A DNA stretch of 64,000 bases from Arthrobacter sp. AQ5-05 (GTDB lineage: Bacteria > Actinomycetota > Actinomycetes > Actinomycetales > Micrococcaceae): positions 1 through 64,000 of the forward strand of contig NZ_QMKQ01000004.1 in NCBI RefSeq assembly GCF_003287975.1. The letters run 5' to 3'. Of the stretch, positions 16,778 through 25,334 are shown piece by piece (within the stretch, counting starts at the first letter, position 1; each line of letters opens with the position of its first letter). The translations under genes were made by a program, and so were the position numbers. A model generated the notes under the pieces. That model saw only the letters and a list, made by a program, of their open reading frames with translations, did not search any database and was not told the origin of the DNA.

Positions 16778-16834
16778 GGACACGGTGCGCCGGCCGCACG
16801 GCCCAGCGCCGCGCGGACGCCGCGCATCGTGTCC
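16778..16834 (+). other. Intergenic hairpin between hemE and cgoX
   Basis: GGACACGGTGCG (16778-16789) pairs with CGCATCGTGTCC (16823-16834), 12 bases with one G-T wobble, enclosing a GC-rich loop with its own pairing potential. There is no T tract. It may act as an mRNA-processing or attenuating structure. Confidence 0.45.
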
Positions 16835-16876
16835 GGCGCCTTCGAAGATACACATTCGTTTCCCTGAAAAGAGTTG

Positions 16877-18694
16877 ATGGTGCCAAACGTCGAAGAGCAG
16901 CCACGCCGCGGCTCGGCCAATGAAGCCGGAACTGCCCGGCGCGTCCCGGGCGCCGCGGCGGACCTCGACGAGGGGACTTCCGGGACCGCGCCGGTGACCA
17001 ACACACCTAGGGCCGACGACGCCGCTGGCACCGCGGATACCGCAACGCCTGGCACGGCGACACCGGCGGCAGCTGCCGCCGAGAAGGCACCGGCCAAGGC
17101 CCGGCGCAGCCCGGTCGCCTCCAATGCCGCGGCCCACGCCATGCGCCTGCTGGCCCGGGCCCGCGGCACCGAAGCCGCAACCCCCGGCCCCGGCGGCCCG
17201 CTCGCGGTGGTCATCGGCGGCGGCATCTCCGGGCTGGTGGCCGCCCGCGAACTGGCCATCAGCGGACACCGCGTCCAGGTCCACGAAGCCTCGGCGGCCT
17301 TCGGCGGCTGCGTGGGCGTCCACGAGGTCGCCGGGCTCAGGCTCGATGCCGGCGCAGAATCCTTCGCCACCCGATCCACCGCCGTCGCCGACCTTCTGGG
17401 AGAACTGGGCCTGGGCGATGACATCGTCACCCCGGAACCCGGGGGCGCCTGGCTGTATTTGAAGCGCGGGCATGAGTCGGTCGCCCAGCCGCTGCCGGCC
17501 ACCGGCATCCTGGGCATCCCCGGGGATCCGTGGGCCGAAGAGGTGCGCAGCGCCGTGGGACGTGCCGGGGCCCTGCGCGCCGCCGCCGACCTGATCACCC
17601 CGGTCTCGAAGAAGATCACCGGGGGCCAAATGTCCCTCGGCGCGCTGGTCCGTTCCCGGATGGGCTCGGCGGTGCTGGAAAACCTGGTGACCCCCGTGGT
17701 CTCGGGCGTGTATTCCGCCGATCCCGACACCCTTGACGTTGACGCCATTGCGCCCGGGCTGCGTGCCGCGGTGCTCAAGCACGGCTCGCTGGCCCGGGCC
17801 GTGGCGGCCATGCGTGCCGCGGCCCCGGCCGGTTCCGCCGTCGCCTCGGTGGTCGGGGGCATGAACCAGCTCACCACCGCCCTGCTGGCCGACCTGAAGT
17901 CCGCGGGCGTCGAATTGCACGCCAACAGCGCCGTGGTGGCGCTCGAACCCCGCGAGGGCACCTCCGGCTTCCGCGTTCTGCTGGCCGACGCCCCGGCCCC
18001 GGCCGCCGCGAAGCACGTACGTCCCGGGCGGGCGGGCAAGCCCCCGGCCGAGGCGGCTCCCGTCCCCGAGGTCCCGCCCGCGCCCCGCGAGGTGCTGGCC
18101 GAACGTGTCGTGGTGGCCACCGGCGGGACGGTCGCCGTCGACCTGCTGGTCGGCATCGACACGGCCTTCGCCACCCACCGCCCGGCAGCCGGCGCCGGCA
18201 TTTCCCTGGTCACCCTGGTCATCGACAAGCCGGAGCTCGACGACGCCCCGCGCGGGACCGGCCTGCTGGTCGCCCCCACCGCGGACAACGTCGGGGCCAA
18301 GGCGCTGACCCACGCGACCGCCAAATGGCAGTGGCTGGGTGACGAATCGGGCCCCGGCTCGCACGTCTTGCGCCTGTCCTACGGCCGGCTCAACGACGTG
18401 GCCTCCGCGCTGGTGAACGCCGACGACGCCTCGCTGCGCAACGCGGCCCTGGTCGATGCCTCGGCGCTGCTGGGCCAACCGATCACCGCCGGGGACGTGC
18501 TGGGCTTCGACGTCGTGCGCTATTCCGGCGCGCTGCCCTTCGCCACCACCGGGCACGCCCGGAGGGTGGCGGCGATCCGCGAGATCGCCTCCGCGCACCC
18601 GGGCCTCGAAGTGGTCGGCGCCTGGCTGGCGGGCACCGGGCTGGCAGCCGTTGTCAACGACACCCGCAAGCGGCTGCGCATCACCGCCAGCTGA
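16877..18694 (+). CDS. cgoX: Coproporphyrinogen III oxidase (protoporphyrinogen oxidase family), with a long N-terminal extension
   Basis: 605 residues from ATG 16877 (TTG 16874 is also possible). The FAD-binding GGGISGL motif begins only at residue 114; family members usually carry it within the first 10-15 residues. The first 108 residues are Ala/Pro/Thr-rich and look disordered. After GxGxxG come the familiar blocks GGCVGVHEVAGLRLDAGAESF and GGMNQLTTAL, and a C-terminal GLEVVGAWLAGTGLAAVVNDT that closes the FAD site. Because hemQ and an Fe-S type ferrochelatase follow, the substrate is expected to be coproporphyrinogen III (oxidised to coproporphyrin III with O2) rather than protoporphyrinogen. 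The older name is hemY. Confidence 0.9.
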   Translation: MVPNVEEQPRRGSANEAGTARRVPGAAADLDEGTSGTAPVTNTPRADDAAGTADTATPGTATPAAAAAEKAPAKARRSPVASNAAAHAMRLLARARGTEAATPGPGGPLAVVIGGGISGLVAARELAISGHRVQVHEASAAFGGCVGVHEVAGLRLDAGAESFATRSTAVADLLGELGLGDDIVTPEPGGAWLYLKRGHESVAQPLPATGILGIPGDPWAEEVRSAVGRAGALRAAADLITPVSKKITGGQMSLGALVRSRMGSAVLENLVTPVVSGVYSADPDTLDVDAIAPGLRAAVLKHGSLARAVAAMRAAAPAGSAVASVVGGMNQLTTALLADLKSAGVELHANSAVVALEPREGTSGFRVLLADAPAPAAAKHVRPGRAGKPPAEAAPVPEVPPAPREVLAERVVVATGGTVAVDLLVGIDTAFATHRPAAGAGISLVTLVIDKPELDDAPRGTGLLVAPTADNVGAKALTHATAKWQWLGDESGPGSHVLRLSYGRLNDVASALVNADDASLRNAALVDASALLGQPITAGDVLGFDVVRYSGALPFATTGHARRVAAIREIASAHPGLEVVGAWLAGTGLAAVVNDTRKRLRITAS

Positions 18695-18703
18695 CCCGTC
18701 CTT

Positions 18704-18734
18704 CCCGTCCGGCGCCGCACCGGCGCCGGACGGG
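18704..18734 (+). other. Strong intergenic hairpin between cgoX and hemQ
   Basis: CCCGTCCGGCGCCG (18704-18717) and CGGCGCCGGACGGG (18721-18734) are perfect 14-base arms with a 3-base loop. It starts 9 bases after the cgoX stop. There is no T tract; a GC-only terminator or an mRNA-stability element are the options. Confidence 0.6.
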
Positions 18735-18819
18735 TGAAGCACCCCAGACTTTCACAACACGTACGAGAACCACTTCGCCGGCAGGCGAAGTACCGCAAAG
18801 AAAGCAGGAGAACCAACCC

Positions 18820-19533
18820 ATGAGTGCAGTGGAATCCAATTCACCCGTCATCCGCGACCGCGAAGCGGCGGGTGCCGACGCGACCATGTACTACACCCTG
18901 TGGACCGTCTTCAAGCGCGACTCGGACCTGGACCGGTCCGAGGGCGTCGAGGCGTTCGACGCGCTTGTGGCCGAGCTGGCCGCCGAGGGCGTGACCCTGC
19001 GCGGCACCTACGACGTTTCGGCAATGCGCGAGGACGCCGACGTGATGACCTGGGTGCACGGCCCGACCCCCGAGGCGCTGCAGGCCGCGGTGCGCAAGAT
19101 CCGCCGCTCCTACCTCTTCGCCGAGACCACCATCGTCTACTCGACCATGGCCGTGCACCGCGAGGCGGAGTTCTCCAAGGACCACTCGCCGGCCTTCGCC
19201 CGCGGCGTGGCCCCCGAGGCCTGGATGACCGTCTACCCGTTCGTGCGCTCCACCGACTGGTACCTGCTTGACCCGAAGGAGCGCGGCAAGATGCTGCGCG
19301 ACCACGGCATCCTGGGCCGCGACTTCCCCGGCGTGCTGGCCAACACCGTGGCGGCCTTCGCCTTTTCCGACTTCGAATGGCAGATCTGCCTCGAGGCCCC
19401 GGACATGATCGACCTGGTCGACATGATGCGCCACCTGCGCTACACCGAGGCCCGCAACCACGTGCGCGAGGAAACCCCGTTCTACACCGGCCGCCGCATC
19501 TCCACCGCCGAGGTCGCCGAGGTCCTGCGATGA
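18820..19533 (+). CDS. hemQ: Coproheme decarboxylase (HemQ/ChdC)
   Basis: 237 residues from ATG 18820 with GCAGGAG 9 bases upstream. It has the YPFVRSTDWYLLDPKERGKM block with catalytic Tyr139, proximal heme ligand His162 (RDHGILGR) and a distal His122 (KDHSPAF). The spacing (17 and 23 residues from the Tyr) matches what I recall for the two-histidine actinobacterial type. It oxidatively decarboxylates coproheme to heme b using peroxide, the last step of the coproporphyrin-dependent pathway. It is related to chlorite dismutase but keeps the decarboxylase residues. The stop codon overlaps the cpfC start (ATGA). Confidence 0.95.
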   Translation: MSAVESNSPVIRDREAAGADATMYYTLWTVFKRDSDLDRSEGVEAFDALVAELAAEGVTLRGTYDVSAMREDADVMTWVHGPTPEALQAAVRKIRRSYLFAETTIVYSTMAVHREAEFSKDHSPAFARGVAPEAWMTVYPFVRSTDWYLLDPKERGKMLRDHGILGRDFPGVLANTVAAFAFSDFEWQICLEAPDMIDLVDMMRHLRYTEARNHVREETPFYTGRRISTAEVAEVLR

Positions 19534-20735
19534 GCCAGGGCTTCGATCCCCGCACCGGGTACGACGACAACGGGGTGATGGCCCCCAAGGCGTACGACGC
19601 GATCCTGCTGGCCTCCTTCGGCGGACCGGAGGGGCAGGAGGACGTGATCCCGTTCCTGCGCAACGTCACCGCCGGCCGCGGCATCCCCGACGAGCGCCTC
19701 GAGGAGGTGGCCACCCACTACCGCGCCAACGGCGGGGTGTCCCCGATCAACGCGCAGAACCGGGCGCTGAAGGCGGCCCTCGAGGCCGAGCTCGCCGCCC
19801 GGGACATCGAGGTGCCGGTCTACTGGGGCAACCGCAACTGGGCGCCCTATGTCGCCGAGACCATTGAGCAGATCCACGCCGCGGGCCACCGCCGGGTGCT
19901 GATGCTGTCCACCAGCGCGTACTCCGGCTACTCCTCCTGCCGCCAATACCGCGAGGACCTGGGCGTCGCCCTGCGCGAGACCGGCCTGGAGGGAAAGCTC
20001 GAGGTCGACAAGGTGCGCCAGTACTTCGACACCCCCGGATTCGTCACCCCGTTCATGGGCGGGCTGCGCGATTCGCTGGCCGAGGTCCGGGAGCAGCTGG
20101 CCGCGGCCGGGAACCCCGGCGGGGAGATCAAGATCGTCTTCGTGACGCACTCGATCCCGTCGTCCGACGCGCAGGCCGCCGGCCCGCGCGACCTGGTCGC
20201 GGAGCTGGACACCGACCTGTACTCGGCCCAGCACCTCGCGGTGGCCGACGCGATCCTGGCCGGGGTGCCCGAGGCCGCCGGCCTTCAGCACTCCCTGGTC
20301 TTCCAGTCCCGCTCCGGGGCCCCGCACGTGCCGTGGCTGGAACCGGACATCAACGACGCGCTCACCGAGTACAAAGCCGCCGGCACCGCCGGGGTCGTGG
20401 TGATGCCCATCGGCTTCGTCTCGGACCACATGGAGGTCCTCTGGGACCTGGACACCGAGGCGAAGGAAACCTGCGCCGAACTCGGCCTGGCCTTCCACCG
20501 CGCCCCGACCCCCGGCACCCACGCCGAGTTCGTTTCCGGCATGGTCGACCTGGTCTCCGAGCGTCTGGCCGGACCCGACGGTGCCGCGCTGAAGCCGGGC
20601 CGCGCCTCGGTCGCCGAACTCGGCCCGTGGTTCGACGTCTGCCGCCCCAACTGCTGCGCCAAGGTGATGCGCGACGGCACCGTCAAGCCCACCATCGCCG
20701 CCGTCGACTCGGAGGTCGGGGTGCCGGCACCATGA
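19530..20735 (+). CDS. cpfC: Coproporphyrin ferrochelatase (Fe-S type)
   Basis: 401 residues from ATG 19530, overlapping the hemQ stop by 4 bases. It contains LLASFGGPEG near the start, the metal-inserting His207 in FVTHSIPSSD and Glu302 in DHMEVLWDLD. Four cysteines likely to bind a [2Fe-2S] cluster are Cys137 (YSSCRQY) and the C-terminal Cys371, Cys375 and Cys376 (CRPNCC), as in actinobacterial ferrochelatases. It inserts ferrous iron into coproporphyrin III to give coproheme, the HemQ substrate. The last codons overlap hemC (ATGA), so hemQ-cpfC-hemC are probably translated together. The older name is hemH. Confidence 0.94.
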   Translation: MSQGFDPRTGYDDNGVMAPKAYDAILLASFGGPEGQEDVIPFLRNVTAGRGIPDERLEEVATHYRANGGVSPINAQNRALKAALEAELAARDIEVPVYWGNRNWAPYVAETIEQIHAAGHRRVLMLSTSAYSGYSSCRQYREDLGVALRETGLEGKLEVDKVRQYFDTPGFVTPFMGGLRDSLAEVREQLAAAGNPGGEIKIVFVTHSIPSSDAQAAGPRDLVAELDTDLYSAQHLAVADAILAGVPEAAGLQHSLVFQSRSGAPHVPWLEPDINDALTEYKAAGTAGVVVMPIGFVSDHMEVLWDLDTEAKETCAELGLAFHRAPTPGTHAEFVSGMVDLVSERLAGPDGAALKPGRASVAELGPWFDVCRPNCCAKVMRDGTVKPTIAAVDSEVGVPAP

Positions 20736-21706
20736 GCGTCTCGCGCTTCACCATCGGCACCCGCGGTTCCGCGCTGGCCACGACCCAGACCGGGCACGTG
20801 GCCGTGGAGCTGAACCGGCTGGCCGGCGTCGACTACGACACCGTGCTGGTCAAGACCGAGGGCGATGTGACCACCGGTCCGCTCTCGCAGCTCGGCGGCA
20901 CCGGCGTGTTCGCCGCAGCCCTGCGCCAGGCGCTGTACGACGGTACCTGCGATTTGGCCGTGCACTCCCTGAAGGACCTGCCCACCACGCAGCCGGCGGG
21001 CCTGGTCATCGCCGCGACCCCGAAGCGCGCGGATGTGCGCGACGCGCTGTGCGCCCGCGACGGGCTGTTCCTGGCCGAGCTGCCCGAGGGCGCCACCGTG
21101 GGCACCGGTTCCCCTCGGCGCGCCGCGCAGCTGCTGGCCTTCCGGCCCGACCTGAAGATCGTGGACATCCGCGGCAACGTCGGCACCCGGCTGGGCCGGG
21201 TCATCGGCTCGCCGGTGCAAAAGGACGACGGGGGAGTGGGGCGCACCGCGCAGGGCGACCTGGACGCGGTGGTCCTGGCCGCCGCCGGCCTGGAGCGTCT
21301 GGGCCTGGATGCGCACATCACCGAGTACCTGGACCCGGACATCATGCTCCCGGCACCCGGGCAGGGCTCGCTGGCCGTCGAGGTCCGGACCGGCGGCAGC
21401 GGCCACGCGGCTGTCGATGCCGCGCTGGAAACCATGGACGACGGCGACACGCGCCTGGCCATCACCGCCGAACGCGCGCTGCTGGCTCGCCTCGAGGCCG
21501 GCTGCGCCGCGCCCATCGGTGCCCTGGCCACCGTCCGCGGGGACGAATTGGTGCTCGACTCGGTGGCCTGCAAGGTCGACGGGTCCGACACCATGCGCCG
21601 TTCGGCGCGGACCTCGACGCTGACGGTCGACGGCGCCTACGCCCTGGGCGTCGCGTTGGCCGGGCAATTGCTGCGCGAGGGCGCGGCCGAGCTGGCGGGA
21701 CTGTAG
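20732..21706 (+). CDS. hemC: Hydroxymethylbilane synthase (porphobilinogen deaminase)
   Basis: 324 residues from ATG 20732. It begins IGTRGSALATTQT, has the catalytic Asp in HSLKDLPT (Asp82), the GTGSPRRAAQL and DIRGNVGTRL blocks, and the dipyrromethane cofactor attachment Cys258 in LEAGCAAPIGA. It joins four porphobilinogen units into hydroxymethylbilane. The VIGSPVQKDDGGVGRTAQGD loop near residue 157 is somewhat longer than in E. coli. It is co-translated with cpfC upstream and followed 5 bases later by hemD. Confidence 0.95.
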   Translation: MSVSRFTIGTRGSALATTQTGHVAVELNRLAGVDYDTVLVKTEGDVTTGPLSQLGGTGVFAAALRQALYDGTCDLAVHSLKDLPTTQPAGLVIAATPKRADVRDALCARDGLFLAELPEGATVGTGSPRRAAQLLAFRPDLKIVDIRGNVGTRLGRVIGSPVQKDDGGVGRTAQGDLDAVVLAAAGLERLGLDAHITEYLDPDIMLPAPGQGSLAVEVRTGGSGHAAVDAALETMDDGDTRLAITAERALLARLEAGCAAPIGALATVRGDELVLDSVACKVDGSDTMRRSARTSTLTVDGAYALGVALAGQLLREGAAELAGL

Positions 21707-21711
21707 GAACC

Positions 21712-22617
21712 ATGCCGAATCCCGGGGTGTTGGCGGGGCGCACCGCCCTGCTGCTGCGCAGCGCCGACCGTGCCGCGGCGACCGTGAAGGTCCTCGCGGC
21801 ACGCGGCGCACGCACCGCCGTGTGCCGGCTCATCGACTTCGAGCTGCCCGCCGACACCGCGGAACTCGATGCGCACCTGCGGCGGATGCTTTCCGGGCAC
21901 TACGACTGGTGCGTGTTCACGTCCGTCAACACGCTCAGCGCGCTGGGCTCCCGGGCCGCGGCGTTGGGCGTGGAATTGCGCATCCCCTCCGGCACCCGGG
22001 TCGCGGTGGTCGGCGAGGCCACCGCGCAGGCCGTGCGGGCCCTCGGCGCGCACATCGACTTCATGCCCGCCACCGACCACTCGGCCCGCGGCATGCTCGC
22101 CGACTGGCAGGATCTGCGCACCTCGGCCGCCCGGGTGTTCGCCCCGCAGGCGGACATCGCCTCGGCCACGCTGCGCGACGGATTCGCGGCGCACGGCTGG
22201 GAGGCGGACATCGTCATCGCCTACAACACCGTGGCCGCCCCTGCGGATCCGGCACGTGCGCTGCATGCTCCGGGGACCGGGCATACGCCCGCGCTGCCCG
22301 AGGGCGGCTACCTGCTGGAGGTTTCACAACTTCCCGCCGCGCTGGCCGGGATCGATGCGGTCATGTTCTCCTCGCCGAGCATCGTCGACAAGTTCCTGGC
22401 GCTGCTCCCGGACCCCGCTGCGCACCCGACCGGGGGCCAAGCGCTGATCGCCATCGGGGACAGCACCGCCGCCCGGCTGCGCGAACACGGGATGGAACCG
22501 GCGGGCATTGCTGCCCTGCCCACCCCCGAGGGGCTTGCCGACGCGTGGGAAGCCGCCGTTGCAACCTCCCGCCACCCGGCTTCCACGCTTGCAGCCTCCA
22601 CCGATCCAGCCACCTAA
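21712..22617 (+). CDS. hemD: Uroporphyrinogen-III synthase
   Basis: 301 residues from ATG 21712, with TAGGAA upstream. The family is poorly conserved. Support comes from the two-lobed alpha/beta pattern, the segments WCVFTSVNTLSAL and AVMFSSPSIVDKFL (the duplicated T/SS-x-N/S motifs) and the position directly after hemC. It closes and inverts ring D of hydroxymethylbilane. No fused methyltransferase domain is present, unlike many actinobacterial HemD proteins. A Thr/Ala/Ser-rich tail of about 15 residues ends the protein. Confidence 0.88.
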   Translation: MPNPGVLAGRTALLLRSADRAAATVKVLAARGARTAVCRLIDFELPADTAELDAHLRRMLSGHYDWCVFTSVNTLSALGSRAAALGVELRIPSGTRVAVVGEATAQAVRALGAHIDFMPATDHSARGMLADWQDLRTSAARVFAPQADIASATLRDGFAAHGWEADIVIAYNTVAAPADPARALHAPGTGHTPALPEGGYLLEVSQLPAALAGIDAVMFSSPSIVDKFLALLPDPAAHPTGGQALIAIGDSTAARLREHGMEPAGIAALPTPEGLADAWEAAVATSRHPASTLAASTDPAT

Positions 22618-22657
22618 GACTTGGCTACCACCACACCAGCTTCACAAGGAGCGAAGA

Positions 22658-23641
22658 ATGTCATTCCCCGCCCGCAGGCCCCGCCGCCTGCGCACCACCC
22701 CCGCCATGCGCCGGCTCACCGCCGAGCTGGTCCTGGCCCCGCAACAACTGATCCTGCCCGCGTTCGTCCGCGAGGGGCTCACCGAACCCAACCCGATCAC
22801 CTCGATGCCCGGGGTCGTGCAGCACACCATGGACAGCCTCAAGGCAGCAGCCTCCGAGGCCGTCGAGCTGGGACTGGGCGGCATCATGCTCTTCGGCATC
22901 CCGGAAACCCGCGACGCCACCGGTAGCGCCGGCCTTGACCCGGCCGGCATCCTGAACCTGGGCATCGAGGCGGTGCGCGCGGAGGTCGGCGACGAGCTGG
23001 TCATCATGTCCGATGTCTGCCTGGATGAATTCACCGACCACGGCCACTGCGGCGTGCTCGATGCGCGGGGCAACGTGGACAACGACGCGACCCTGGAGAT
23101 CTATGGCCAGCTGGCAGTGGCCCAGGCCAATGCCGGTGCGCACATCGTCGCACCCTCGGGCATGATGGACGGCCAGGTCGGGATCATCCGCCAGGCCCTG
23201 GATCAGGCCGGCCACCAGGACGTTTCCATCCTTGCCTACGCCGCCAAGTATGCCTCGGCGTTCTACGGCCCGTTCCGCGAAGCGGTGGATTCCCAGCTGA
23301 CCGGGGACCGCCGCACCTACCAGATGGATGCGGCCAACCGCCGCGAGGCCATGATCGAGGTCGAGCTCGACCTGGCCGAGGGCGCCGACATGGTCATGGT
23401 CAAGCCCGCCATGAGCTACCTCGACGTGCTGGCCGACGTTGCCGCGATGTCCCCGGTGCCGGTCTCCGCCTACCAGATCTCCGGCGAGTACGCGATGATC
23501 GAGGCCGCCGCAGCCAACGGCTGGATCGACCGCCGCGCCGCGATCCTCGAATCCGTGCTGGGCATCCGCCGCGCCGGCGCCGACACCGTGTTGACCTACT
23601 GGGCCAGTGAAATCGCCCAGTGGCTGAAAGAAGGAAAATGA
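22658..23641 (+). CDS. hemB: Delta-aminolevulinic acid dehydratase (porphobilinogen synthase)
   Basis: 327 residues from ATG 22658 with AAGGAG 8 bases upstream. The two Schiff-base lysines are Lys197 ([14 protein letters not shown]) and Lys249 ([12 protein letters not shown]). The metal-binding strand reads [14 protein letters not shown]: two of the three zinc cysteines of the classical DVCLCEYTSHGHCG site are kept and the middle one is Asp, so metal preference is uncertain. It condenses two aminolevulinate molecules to porphobilinogen. It overlaps hemL by 4 bases. Confidence 0.95.
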   Translation: MSFPARRPRRLRTTPAMRRLTAELVLAPQQLILPAFVREGLTEPNPITSMPGVVQHTMDSLKAAASEAVELGLGGIMLFGIPETRDATGSAGLDPAGILNLGIEAVRAEVGDELVIMSDVCLDEFTDHGHCGVLDARGNVDNDATLEIYGQLAVAQANAGAHIVAPSGMMDGQVGIIRQALDQAGHQDVSILAYAAKYASAFYGPFREAVDSQLTGDRRTYQMDAANRREAMIEVELDLAEGADMVMVKPAMSYLDVLADVAAMSPVPVSAYQISGEYAMIEAAAANGWIDRRAAILESVLGIRRAGADTVLTYWASEIAQWLKEGK

Positions 23642-24954
23642 TGACCAGCTCAGCTGAACTCTTTGCCACCGCCCGGAAGCTCATGCCCGGCGGGGTGAAC
23701 TCCCCGGTGCGCGCCTTCGGCTCGGTCGGCGGGGTGCCCCCGTTCATGGTCGGTGCCAAGGGTGCCTATTTGGCCGACGCCGACGGGAACTCGTACGTCG
23801 ACCTGGTCTGCTCGTGGGGTCCGGCGTTGCTGGGCCACGCGCACCCGGCCATCCAGGATGCCGTGCACGCGGCGGTTGACCGCGGCCTGTCCTTCGGCGC
23901 CTCGACGCCCGACGAGGGCAAGCTGGCCCGCCTGGTGATGGACCGCTTCGGCGGCGTGGAGCGCATGCGCATGGTCTCCACCGGCACCGAGGCCACCATG
24001 ACCGCGGTGCGCCTGGCCCGCGGCTACACCGGACGCGACCTGATCGTGAAGTTCGCCGGCTGCTACCACGGCCACCTCGACGGTTTGTTGGCCGCCGCCG
24101 GCTCCGGCCTGGCCACCCTGGCGCTGCCCGGCTCCGCCGGCGTCACCGCGGCCACCGCAGCCGAGACCCTGGTGCTGCCGTACAACGACCGCGAGGCCAT
24201 CACCGCGGCATTCGCCGAGCACGGCGCCAACATCGCCGCGGTCATCACCGAATCGGCACCGTGCAACATGGGCGTCGTGACCCCGGAAGAGGGCTTCAAC
24301 AAGTTCCTGGCGCAGACCACCACCGCCAACGGCGCGCTGCTGATCCTGGACGAGGTGCTCACCGGGTTCCGCGCCTCGGACGCAGGGTACTGGGGCTTGA
24401 CCGGCCGCACCGAGGGCTGGACCCCGGACCTCTACACCTTCGGCAAGGTCATCGGCGGCGGCCTGCCCGCCGCGGCCCTGGGTGGACGCGCCGAGGTCAT
24501 GGACCACCTGGCGCCGCTGGGCCCGGTCTACCAGGCCGGCACGCTCTCGGGCAACCCGGTTGCCATGGCAGCGGGCATCGCCCAGCTGACCCATGCAACC
24601 CCCGAGGTCTACGCGCACATCGACGCGAAGTCCCTCGAGCTGCAGGGCGCACTTGCCGGGGCGCTCGCCGTCGCGGGCGTCGACCATTCGATCCAGCGGG
24701 CGGGGAACCTGTTCTCGGTCGCCTTCGGCACCTCGGAGCACGGCGTGCACAACTACGCGCAGGCCCAAGCGCAGGAAGCCTACCGCTACGCGCCGTTCTT
24801 CCACTCGATGCTCGAGTCGGGCGTCTACCTGCCGCCGAGCGTCTTCGAGGCTTGGTTCCTCTCCTCGGCCCACGACGACGATGCGATGAACAAGATCTTC
24901 GACGCGCTCCCGGCCGCGGCTCGCGCAGCGGCTTCGGCTGTTCCCGTCGTCTAG
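23638..24954 (+). CDS. hemL: Glutamate-1-semialdehyde 2,1-aminomutase
   Basis: 438 residues from ATG 23638 (ATG 23641 is in frame and equally possible); the start lies inside the last codons of hemB. It is a PLP enzyme of the class III aminotransferase fold: [12 protein letters not shown] at the N-terminus, [15 protein letters not shown] for cofactor phosphate binding, [11 protein letters not shown], and the PLP lysine in [11 protein letters not shown]. It isomerises the HemA product to 5-aminolevulinate. It ends the heme cluster; a terminator follows. Confidence 0.96.
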   Translation: MMTSSAELFATARKLMPGGVNSPVRAFGSVGGVPPFMVGAKGAYLADADGNSYVDLVCSWGPALLGHAHPAIQDAVHAAVDRGLSFGASTPDEGKLARLVMDRFGGVERMRMVSTGTEATMTAVRLARGYTGRDLIVKFAGCYHGHLDGLLAAAGSGLATLALPGSAGVTAATAAETLVLPYNDREAITAAFAEHGANIAAVITESAPCNMGVVTPEEGFNKFLAQTTTANGALLILDEVLTGFRASDAGYWGLTGRTEGWTPDLYTFGKVIGGGLPAAALGGRAEVMDHLAPLGPVYQAGTLSGNPVAMAAGIAQLTHATPEVYAHIDAKSLELQGALAGALAVAGVDHSIQRAGNLFSVAFGTSEHGVHNYAQAQAQEAYRYAPFFHSMLESGVYLPPSVFEAWFLSSAHDDDAMNKIFDALPAAARAAASAVPVV

Positions 24955-24972
24955 CCCCACAGGGTTGTGGGT

Positions 24973-25028
24973 ACCCCCGGAAGCTGCCGCGTCAATCGCT
25001 TGATGCAGCAGTTTTCGGGGGTATTTTC
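24973..25028 (+). terminator. Terminator at the end of the heme cluster
   Basis: ACCCCCG (24973-24979) and GCTGC (24983-24987) pair with GCAGC (25005-25009) and CGGGGGT (25016-25022), followed by ATTTTC. It has an asymmetric internal loop and lies 19 bases after hemL. Confidence 0.65.
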
Positions 25029-25334
25029 ATGTGTCTGGGTGGCTCGCGCCGCCTCGAAGATGAAATTCGGTGAGGTCTAGACCACTTTTCCGTCCGGTGC
25101 ATCTGTCTGTCCGAGACCCGTGGGGGAAAGCGGCGCCGACGCGTTTGGGCAACGCGGGAGACGATAAAAGGCCACGTCAGATATTGATTGGTCGGCAAGT
25201 TCGGGTGTGGGGGCAGGTGCAAGGATTCCCGGCGCCGGGACGCATCCGGGGGTAAACGGTTCACCAGGGCGCATGGGCAACGCGGCTAGGCTTGTCCGGT
25301 TAGTTTTCGCGTTTCATTGCCGCCGAGGAAATCA
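25029..25334 (+). other. Leader/intergenic region before the amino-acid permease
   Basis: About 300 bases without a gene. It holds two copies of TGGGCAACGCGG (25146-25157 and 25274-25285), the first inside a GCGTT/AACGC hairpin, and a perfect 14-base palindrome at 25227-25240. These could be leader structure or operators for the permease. No known riboswitch core was recognised. Confidence 0.4.

Noticed and set aside
18820-19533. Chlorite dismutase
   Set aside because: The residues and heme-operon context fit the coproheme decarboxylase HemQ (Tyr139, His122 and His162 at actinobacterial spacing).
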